NCBI RefSeq assembly: GCF_000721075.1
Contig: NZ_JOEQ01000002.1
Span: forward strand, 1 to 64,000
From: Streptosporangium amethystogenes
Lineage (GTDB): Bacteria; Actinomycetota; Actinomycetes; Streptosporangiales; Streptosporangiaceae
Length of the DNA: 64,000 nt
Direction of reading: 5' to 3'
Under the pieces are notes generated by a model. It was not told the DNA's origin. It made no database searches and saw only the letters and a program-made list of their open reading frames with translations. The translations under genes were made by a program, and so were the position numbers. Shown piece by piece: positions 1 through 5,933 of the stretch (positions are counted from its first letter, which is position 1; the number at the start of each line of letters is the position of its first letter).

Positions 1-612
1 TCGGCGGCGGAGTTGGAGGCGTTGGCCACCGCGGTGCTGGGGGCGGCCGGCTCGGCGGACTGGGTGGTGGCCTCGGGGAGTCTGCCGCCGCGGGTGCCGG
101 TCGATGTCTACGCCCGTTTGTGTGAGCGGTTTCGCGGGGCGGGGATCAACGTCGCGATCGATACCAGTGGTCCGGCGTTGGTCGAGGCGCTGGCTCAAAG
201 GCCTGCTTTGGTCAAGCCCAACCGGGAGGAGTTGGGGGAGGCCACCGGCGTGGTCATCTGCTGCCTGGGGGATGCGATCAAGGCGGCGGAGAGTCTGCGG
301 GCCCGGGGGGCGGGCACGGTCTTGGCCAGTCTGGGCGCCGATGGCGCGATCTTGTTGCAAGACGATCAGGTGTGGTTCGGCCGGGGTGAGCTGGCCGAGC
401 CGCGTAGTTCCGTCGGCGCCGGTGACGCGATGCTGGCCGGGTTCCTGGCCGGCGGGGCGCGCGGGCCGGGCGCGTTGGTCGAGGCGCTGGCCTGGGCGAC
501 GGCCGCGGTCGGGCTGCCGGGAAGCCGGATGCCCTGCCCTGATGACATTCGGCGTGATGACGTGCGTGTCATCGCCGCCGATCCGACCTTGCCGCTGCGG
601 TCCGGGGGCTGA
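1..612 (+). CDS. PfkB-family sugar-phosphate kinase, 5' truncated by window edge
   Basis: The reading frame is open from base 1, so the true start lies upstream. The 203 visible residues are the C-terminal two thirds of a PfkB/ribokinase-fold kinase of the 1-phosphofructokinase or tagatose-6-phosphate kinase branch. They include the segment KPNREELGEATG and the anion-hole/catalytic motif SVGAGDAMLAGFLAG, where the GAGD Asp is the base. It lies 84 bases ahead of the PTS IIC gene and probably opens the same operon. It would phosphorylate the keto-sugar phosphate made by the MDR dehydrogenase encoded downstream (inference). TTG and other less favoured codons are commoner here than in later genes. 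Exact substrate cannot be read from the sequence. Confidence 0.85.
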   Translation, partial: SAAELEALATAVLGAAGSADWVVASGSLPPRVPVDVYARLCERFRGAGINVAIDTSGPALVEALAQRPALVKPNREELGEATGVVICCLGDAIKAAESLRARGAGTVLASLGADGAILLQDDQVWFGRGELAEPRSSVGAGDAMLAGFLAGGARGPGALVEALAWATAAVGLPGSRMPCPDDIRRDDVRVIAADPTLPLRSGG

Positions 613-696
613 CGGCGGCGCGGTTCCACCCCCCTTTTTTTGGCCGGTCCCCCCCTTGTTTTGTTTGGCCGGCCGCCCCGGAAGGAGCAATACCAC

Positions 697-1806
697 GTGA
701 GCACCGATTACACCCCGACCGTCACCGGGACCGGGGTAAAAGCGAAGATCCAGCGTTTCGGCGGGTATCTGGCCGGGATGATCATGCCGAACATCGGGGC
801 GTTCATCGCCTGGGGTCTGATCACCGCGCTGTTCATCCCGACCGGCTGGGTGCCCAACGAGAGTCTCGCGGCTTTGGTCGGGCCGATGATCACCACGTTG
901 CTGCCCGTCCTGATCGGTTATACCGGCGGGCGGATGGTGCACGGTCAGCGCGGCGCGGTGGTCGGCGCGGTGGCGACCATGGGCGTCGTGGTGGGCGCGG
1001 AGAACCCGATGTTCCTCGGCGCGATGATCATGGGGCCGTTGGCGGCGTTCCTGCTCAAGCTCGTCGACGGTTTCACCTCCGAGCGCACCAAGGCCGGCTT
1101 TGAGATGCTGGTCGACAACTTCACCGCCGGGATCGTCGGTGGTGCGATGGCCCTGGTGGGGGTGTGGGGTGTCGGCCCGGTGGTCTCGGCGGTCACCACC
1201 GCGGCCGGGAACGCGGTGGGCTGGCTGGTGGAGTCCAACCTGCTGCCGCTGGCCTCGATCCTGATCGAGCCGGCCAAGGTGTTGTTCCTCAACAACGCCA
1301 TCAATCACGGGGTGTTGACCCCGCTGGGCGCCAACGAGGTGACCCAGTTCGGCAAATCGATCCTGTTCATGCTGGAGTCCAACCCCGGCCCGGGTCTGGG
1401 CCTGTTGCTGGCCTACCTGTTCTTCGGGCCGCGTCTGCTGCGTCCCAGTGCCCCGGCGGCGATCATCATTCACTTCCTGGGCGGGATCCACGAGATCTAC
1501 TTCCCGTATGTGCTGATGAAGCCTCGGTTGATCCTGGCGGTCATCGCCGGTGGCGCGACCGGGATTCTGGTGTTCATCATGACCGGTGCGGGGCTGGTGT
1601 CGGCGGCCTCGCCGGGCAGTATCTTCGCGTATCTGGCGGTGACGCCCAAGGGTGGCTGGTTCGGGGTGCTGGCCGGGATCTTCGCCGCGACCGCGGTGTC
1701 CTTCGCGGTGGCCTCGGTACTGCTCGGTTTCGGCCGGGGCGGCGAGGAGGGCGAGCAGGAGAGCGTCGTGGAGTCCGAGAGCGCGCCCGTGGTCAAGGAG
1801 GCCTGA
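697..1806 (+). CDS. mtlA: PTS mannitol-type transporter, membrane subunit IIC
   Basis: A 369-residue polytopic membrane protein of the mannitol EIIC family, which imports a hexitol while it is phosphorylated by IIB. It shows the family motif GGIHEIYFPYVLMKP and the segment NNAINHGVLTPLG in a hydrophobic protein with about eight to ten membrane stretches. The chosen start is GTG, preceded by GGAAGGAG nine bases upstream. A longer frame from 640 has no ribosome site and adds non-family sequence. The C-terminal tail is charged (GEEGEQESVVESESAPVVKEA) and is free, as IIB and IIA are separate genes. Its last codons are copied in the following 39-bp duplication. Confidence 0.93.
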   Translation: MSTDYTPTVTGTGVKAKIQRFGGYLAGMIMPNIGAFIAWGLITALFIPTGWVPNESLAALVGPMITTLLPVLIGYTGGRMVHGQRGAVVGAVATMGVVVGAENPMFLGAMIMGPLAAFLLKLVDGFTSERTKAGFEMLVDNFTAGIVGGAMALVGVWGVGPVVSAVTTAAGNAVGWLVESNLLPLASILIEPAKVLFLNNAINHGVLTPLGANEVTQFGKSILFMLESNPGPGLGLLLAYLFFGPRLLRPSAPAAIIIHFLGGIHEIYFPYVLMKPRLILAVIAGGATGILVFIMTGAGLVSAASPGSIFAYLAVTPKGGWFGVLAGIFAATAVSFAVASVLLGFGRGGEEGEQESVVESESAPVVKEA

Positions 1807-1850
1807 GCGATGTCCGAGAGCGCACCTGTGGTCAAGGAGGCCTGAGCGAT
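1773..1850 (+). repeat. 39-bp tandem duplication between IIC and IIB
   Basis: Bases 1773-1811 and 1812-1850 match at 37 of 39 positions; the mismatches are at 1785/1824 and 1788/1827. The unit holds the last codons of the IIC gene, the AAGGAGG ribosome site and the TGAGCGAT junction. The second copy therefore creates an 11-codon ORF, ATG 1810 to TGA 1845 (MSESAPVVKEA), that copies the IIC C-terminus and sits between the IIC stop and the IIB start at 1849. The second AAGGAGG (1834-1840) serves IIB. Confidence 0.95.
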
Positions 1851-2157
1851 GCCCAGTATCGACAGCAAGGACATCCACAAGATCATCGTGGCGTGTGACG
1901 CGGGGATGGGCAGCAGCGTGATGCTGGCCACCCAGCTGCGCAAGCAGCTCAAGAGCCACCACGTCCAGGTCGAGCACACCCCGGTCAACTCGATCCCGGC
2001 CGATGCCGACGTGGTCCTCTGTCACGCCGGTCTGGCCGCCCGGGCCAGGGCCGGCGCCCCGGACAAGGTACTGATCTCCTTTCAGGTCTTCATCGGAGAC
2101 CCCGCGGTGACCAGACTGATCAACACGATCAAGAACGGCGGCACCGTCGATGCCTGA
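1849..2157 (+). CDS. PTS mannitol-type IIB component
   Basis: A 102-residue cytoplasmic IIB domain that receives phosphate from IIA and passes it to the sugar in IIC. The phospho-acceptor cysteine lies in the P-loop-like segment VACDAGMGSS near residues 15-24, the hallmark of mannitol IIB. The protein is one freestanding domain, unlike E. coli MtlA, where IIC, IIB and IIA are fused. Ribosome site AAGGAGG lies nine bases before the ATG, inside the duplicated segment. Its end overlaps the IIA start by eight bases, so translation is probably coupled. Confidence 0.93.
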   Translation: MPSIDSKDIHKIIVACDAGMGSSVMLATQLRKQLKSHHVQVEHTPVNSIPADADVVLCHAGLAARARAGAPDKVLISFQVFIGDPAVTRLINTIKNGGTVDA

Positions 2158-2608
2158 GACCGCGCCACTGCCACTGGACCCACGCGCCATCCTGCTGGCG
2201 GCCTCAGCCACCGGCCGAGACGACGCGATCGGCCAGTGCGGGCAGACCCTGCTCGATGTGGGCGCGGTGGAAAGCTCCTACATCGGCGCGATGCTGGAGC
2301 GGGAGCGTTCGATCTCCACCTATGTCGGGGAGGGGGTGGCCATCCCGCACGGCACCCTGGCCGCCAAGGACGCCGTTCATCATGACGCGATCTGTGTGCT
2401 GCGTTTTCCCGACGGTGTCGACTGGGACGGCGAGCGGGTCACGGTGTGCATCGGTATCGCCGCCAAGGGCGATGGCCATGTGCGGCTGCTCGCCGAACTC
2501 GCCCAGATCCTGATGGATCCCGAGCAGGCCCGTGCCCTTCGCGAGGCGACCGAGGTCGCCGAGGTGGTCCGGTTGCTGCAACCCAACGAAGAGGACGAAG
2601 CACAGTGA
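2150..2608 (+). CDS. PTS mannitol/fructose-type IIA component
   Basis: A 152-residue EIIA of the mannitol/fructose superfamily that takes phosphate from HPr. The phospho-histidine is His67 in VGEGVAIPHGT. The frame starts with ATG inside the end of the IIB gene (8-base overlap), and its stop overlaps the GTG of the dehydrogenase gene in a GTGA arrangement, so IIB, IIA and dehydrogenase are translationally linked. The acidic tail NEEDEAQ is unremarkable. Confidence 0.92.
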   Translation: MPETAPLPLDPRAILLAASATGRDDAIGQCGQTLLDVGAVESSYIGAMLERERSISTYVGEGVAIPHGTLAAKDAVHHDAICVLRFPDGVDWDGERVTVCIGIAAKGDGHVRLLAELAQILMDPEQARALREATEVAEVVRLLQPNEEDEAQ

Positions 2609-3639
2609 AGGTCGCCCGTTTCTACGCTCCCGGCGACATCCGCGTCGAGGAGGCGCCGGAGCCCGTCGCCGGACCAGGCGAGATCAAGATCGGTGTGCGC
2701 AACTGCTCGACCTGCGGCACGGATGTGAAGATCTCCCGGCACGGTCACCACCACATCAGGCCGCCCAGGGTCATGGGCCACGAGATCGCCGGCGAGATCG
2801 CCGAGGTCGGCCAGGGGGTGAGCGGATGGGCCACGGGCGACCGGGTGCAGGTGATCGCCGCGATCCCGTGCGGGAGGTGCCAGGAGTGCCGGCGGGGCCG
2901 GATGACGGTGTGCCCGGACCAGGAGTCGATGGGCTACCACTACGACGGCGGCTTCGCCGAGTACATGATCATCCCGGCCAAGGTCCTGGCGGTCGGCGGC
3001 GTCAACCGCATTCCCGAGGGGGTCGGTTTCGCCGAGGCCTCGGTGGCCGAGCCGCTGGCCTGTGTGCTCAACGGCCAGGAACTGGCCCGGGTCGGCGAGG
3101 GCGACGACGTGGTGATCATGGGGTCGGGCCCGATCGGCTGCCTGCACGTGCGGCTGGCCCGCTCGCGCGGCGCGGGCCGGGTCTTCCTGGTCGACATCAA
3201 CGCCGAGCGGCTGGAGATGGCCGCCGGGCTGGTCCGCCCGGACGCGGTGGTGCACGGCCAGGACGTGGTCGAGCAGGTGCTCAAGCTGACCGAGGACAGG
3301 GGCGCCGACGTCGTGATCACCGCCGCGGCCTCGGGGGCGGCCCAGGAGCAGGCGCTGCGGATGGCGGCCCGCCAGGGGCGGATCAGTTTCTTCGGCGGTC
3401 TGCCCAAGGACAATCCGATCATCGGGTGCGACTCCAACCTGGTGCACTACCGGGAGTTGACCATCGTGGGCGCGAACGGGTCCAGTCCCGCGCACAACGC
3501 GCAGGCGCTGCGGTTGATCGCCGACGGTTCGGTGCCGGTCTCCGATCTGATCACACACCGGTTGCCGCTCGCGGAGGTGCTGGAGGGGATCGACATCGTC
3601 GGCAGGGGCGAGGCCATCAAGGTCACCATCGAACCCTGA
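2605..3639 (+). CDS. Zinc-dependent MDR-family dehydrogenase (likely hexitol-phosphate or polyol dehydrogenase)
   Basis: A 344-residue zinc-binding medium-chain dehydrogenase. Visible features are NCSTCGTD with a catalytic-zinc Cys, GHEIAGEI with His-Glu, the structural-zinc cluster CGRCQECRRGRMTVC, and the NAD-binding GSGPIGCLHVRLA motif near residues 170-180. The start is GTG at 2605, overlapping the IIA stop; the longer in-frame extension lies inside IIA. In classical mannitol operons the step after uptake is made by MtlD, an unrelated long-chain dehydrogenase that is absent here. Position in the operon suggests this enzyme oxidises the imported hexitol phosphate to a keto-sugar phosphate, as galactitol-1-phosphate dehydrogenase does; that role is inference. 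Confidence 0.85.
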   Translation: MKVARFYAPGDIRVEEAPEPVAGPGEIKIGVRNCSTCGTDVKISRHGHHHIRPPRVMGHEIAGEIAEVGQGVSGWATGDRVQVIAAIPCGRCQECRRGRMTVCPDQESMGYHYDGGFAEYMIIPAKVLAVGGVNRIPEGVGFAEASVAEPLACVLNGQELARVGEGDDVVIMGSGPIGCLHVRLARSRGAGRVFLVDINAERLEMAAGLVRPDAVVHGQDVVEQVLKLTEDRGADVVITAAASGAAQEQALRMAARQGRISFFGGLPKDNPIIGCDSNLVHYRELTIVGANGSSPAHNAQALRLIADGSVPVSDLITHRLPLAEVLEGIDIVGRGEAIKVTIEP

Positions 3640-3712
3640 CCGCCCCGGCCCCCGGAGCTTCGGGCCTTCGGGCCGGGCAGGAGCGAAAGGCCATACCGGG
3701 GAGCCGCCGGAG

Positions 3713-3769
3713 GGCACGCCGATCCACATCGGGGTGCCCCGCCCACCTCCCGCCGGATCCGGCGGGAGG
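3713..3769 (+). terminator. Two stem-loops in the dehydrogenase-HPr gap
   Basis: The 180-base gap before HPr contains an 11-bp stem with one mismatch (3713-3723 with 3728-3738, loop 4). Next comes a perfect 24-base palindrome at 3746-3769 (CCTCCCGCCGGA and its complement, no unpaired loop). No T-run follows. It may be a terminator, an attenuator, or a processing signal that separates HPr-EI expression from the transporter genes. Confidence 0.55.
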
Positions 3770-3819
3770 GCCGGCGCAACCTCACACCACTCGCAGAACA
3801 CGCAGAAGGAGAACCGGAG

Positions 3820-4104
3820 ATGCCGGAGAGGACAGTGGTCATCGCCTCAAGCACGGGCCTGCACGCCCGGCCCGCGAAGATCTTCGTGCAGGCCGCGGCC
3901 AAGCAGGGGATGCCCGTCCGCATCCGTGTCGGGGAAGGCAAACCCGTACCCGCCAACAGCATGCTCGCCGTGCTGGCGCTGGGCGCGACGCACGGCACGG
4001 AGGTCACCCTGGACGCGGAGGGACCGGGAGCCGACGAGGCACTCGACTCCCTCGCCGACCTGCTCGCCCGCGACCTCGACGCCGAAGAGACACCGCATGG
4101 CTGA
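3820..4104 (+). CDS. ptsH: Phosphocarrier protein HPr
   Basis: A 94-residue HPr, the cytoplasmic phosphocarrier between Enzyme I and EIIA. The active-site His15 lies in STGLHARPAKIF. Ser47 in PANSMLAVLALG occupies the place of the regulatory serine of Gram-positive HPr; no HPr kinase gene is seen in the window. AAGGAG lies eight bases before the ATG. The last eight bases overlap the start of ptsI. Linkage to a sugar-specific PTS suggests a dedicated or sole HPr. Confidence 0.95.
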   Translation: MPERTVVIASSTGLHARPAKIFVQAAAKQGMPVRIRVGEGKPVPANSMLAVLALGATHGTEVTLDAEGPGADEALDSLADLLARDLDAEETPHG

Positions 4105-5746
4105 GACGCTCAAGGGCCTGGGCGTGAGCCCGGGGCGGGCCGCTGGGCGGGTCTGCCGGATGGCGGCCCCGCCTGAGCTGCCTGCCCCCGCGCCGGTCGC
4201 CGACGCCGACGCCGAACTCGGCCGGGCGCTGGACGCACTGCGGGCCACCGCCGCCGAACTTGCGGAGCGGGCGGAGAAGGCGCCCGACGCCGACGCGCGG
4301 GCGATCCTGGAGGCGCAGTCCTTCATCGCCGACGACCCCGGTCTGCACGAGTCCGTGGAGGCCGGTGTCAGGTCGGGCAAGGACGCCGCGCACGCCATCG
4401 ACGAGGCATGCGCCCACCACCGGCGCGCACTGCTGGCGGCGGGCGGTTACATCGCCGAGCGAGCCGCCGACCTCGACGACGTCCGTAACCGGGCCGTCGC
4501 GGCGGTGCTCGGCCTCCCCGTCCCCGGGGTGCCCACCCCCGGTCACCCCTTCGTCCTGGTCGCCGAGGACCTCTCCCCCGCCGACACGGTGAACCTGGAC
4601 CCCGACACCGTTCTCGCCCTCGTCACCTCAAGGGGCGGCCCGACCAGCCACACCGCCATCCTGGCCCGCGCCCGCGGCCTGCCCGCCGTGGTCGCCTGCC
4701 GGGAGGTGAGCGAGGTCGGCGAGGGGACCTGGGTGTCCGTCGACGGCCTGCGGGGCGAGGTGGAGGCCGGCATCGGCGAGGAGGCCGCCGCCGAGATCCA
4801 GCGCCTGGCGGAGGCCGAACGCCGCCGGACGAGCACGAGCCGGGGCCCCGGCCGGACCTCCGACGACCACCCGGTCAAGCTGTTGCTCAACATCGGCTCC
4901 GCGGCCGACCTCGCACCGCGGGAGGTGGACGCCGAGGGAGTGGGACTGTTCCGTACGGAATTCCTCTTCCTGGACCGGCGTGAGGAGCCGGGCTACGAGG
5001 AGCAGGTGGCCGCCTACGCCGCGGTCTTCCGCGCCGCGCCCGGCGGGCATGTCGTGGTCCGCACCCTCGACGCGGGCACCGACAAGCCGCTGCCGTTCCT
5101 CGGGCTGGCCGAAGAGACCAACCCGGCGCTGGGCGTGCGGGGGCTGCGGGTGTCCCGGGTCAGGCCCGAGGTGCTCGACACCCAGCTCGACGCCATCGCC
5201 GAGGCCGCGCGCCAGAGCGGGGCCGAGCCGTGGGTGATGGCGCCCATGGTGACGACGGTGGGCGAGGCGGCCGACTTCGCCGGGCGGGCCCGCGCCCGGG
5301 GAATCGACCGCGTCGGGGCGATGGTGGAGGTCCCCGCCGCCGCGTTGCGCGCCGAACGCCTGCTGAGGGAGCTCGACTTCCTGAGCATCGGCACCAACGA
5401 CCTGAGCCAGTACACCTTCGCCTCCGACCGGCAGCACGGAGATCTCGCCGACCTGCTCGACCCCTGGCAGGCGGCGCTGCTCCAGCTGATCGCCGACTGT
5501 GCCACGGCCGGGCAGGCGGTGGGCAAGCCCGTCGGCGTGTGCGGCGAGGCGGCGGCGGACCCGCTCCTGGCGACGGTCCTGGTCGGGCTGGGCGTCACCA
5601 GTCTGTCGATGTCGGCGCCCAGCGTTCCCGCGGTGCGGGAGAGCCTCGCCGCGCACTCCCTGGCGCAGTGCCGTGACAACGCCCGGCTCGCCCTGGGCGC
5701 GGACGACCCCGGGCAGGCCAGGAAGATGATCGTCCCGGGCTGGTGA
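4097..5746 (+). CDS. ptsI: PTS Enzyme I (phosphoenolpyruvate-protein phosphotransferase)
   Basis: A 549-residue Enzyme I that transfers phosphate from PEP to HPr. The phospho-histidine lies in GGPTSHTAILARARGLPAVV (near residue 180). The PEP-binding barrel shows GLFRTEFLFLDR, RTLDAGTDKPLPFL, GTNDLSQYTFASDR and the catalytic-cysteine segment GVCGEAAADP. The ATG at 4097 overlaps the HPr stop by eight bases; the much longer upstream frame is not coding. Length is at the short end for the family but all domains are present. A strong hairpin follows the gene. Confidence 0.95.
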   Translation: MAETLKGLGVSPGRAAGRVCRMAAPPELPAPAPVADADAELGRALDALRATAAELAERAEKAPDADARAILEAQSFIADDPGLHESVEAGVRSGKDAAHAIDEACAHHRRALLAAGGYIAERAADLDDVRNRAVAAVLGLPVPGVPTPGHPFVLVAEDLSPADTVNLDPDTVLALVTSRGGPTSHTAILARARGLPAVVACREVSEVGEGTWVSVDGLRGEVEAGIGEEAAAEIQRLAEAERRRTSTSRGPGRTSDDHPVKLLLNIGSAADLAPREVDAEGVGLFRTEFLFLDRREEPGYEEQVAAYAAVFRAAPGGHVVVRTLDAGTDKPLPFLGLAEETNPALGVRGLRVSRVRPEVLDTQLDAIAEAARQSGAEPWVMAPMVTTVGEAADFAGRARARGIDRVGAMVEVPAAALRAERLLRELDFLSIGTNDLSQYTFASDRQHGDLADLLDPWQAALLQLIADCATAGQAVGKPVGVCGEAAADPLLATVLVGLGVTSLSMSAPSVPAVRESLAAHSLAQCRDNARLALGADDPGQARKMIVPGW

Positions 5747-5756
5747 GCACCCCCTG

Positions 5757-5791
5757 AACCGGGCCGGAGACCCCCTCCCTCCGGCCCGGTT
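5757..5791 (+). terminator. Terminator-like hairpin after ptsI
   Basis: A perfect 12-bp stem (AACCGGGCCGGA at 5757-5768 pairs with 5780-5791) with an 11-base loop, ten bases after the ptsI stop. There is no T-tract, which is common in GC-rich actinobacteria. It marks the end of the PTS operon. Confidence 0.7.
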
Positions 5792-5818
5792 GCCACCTCC
5801 GGCCCGTTTCCCCGGCGC

Positions 5819-5835
5819 GCATCGGTGAAATCACC
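5819..5835. promoter_or_regulatory. Operator-like site upstream of the LAL gene (copy 1)
   Basis: The 17 bases GCATCGGTGAAATCACC recur as the exact reverse complement at 8716-8732, beyond the LAL gene. The core GGTGA-NN-TCACC is a dyad with 5-bp arms, as expected for a dimeric HTH protein. It lies about 100 bases before the LAL start. It may bind the LAL regulator itself (inference). Confidence 0.55.
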
Positions 5836-5933
5836 GGTCTTTCCCCAGGAAGGTGCCGAGGCGCCGGCGCGAGCCGGCGGAGGCCCCCGCACCGGCCCTT
5901 TCCAGGCGCGACATACGCGCGTAACACTGGGAC

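Noticed and set aside
629..660. C-run then T-run after the PfkB kinase gene as an intrinsic terminator
   Set aside because: No stable stem precedes the T-run, and the next gene is only tens of bases away in the same pathway.
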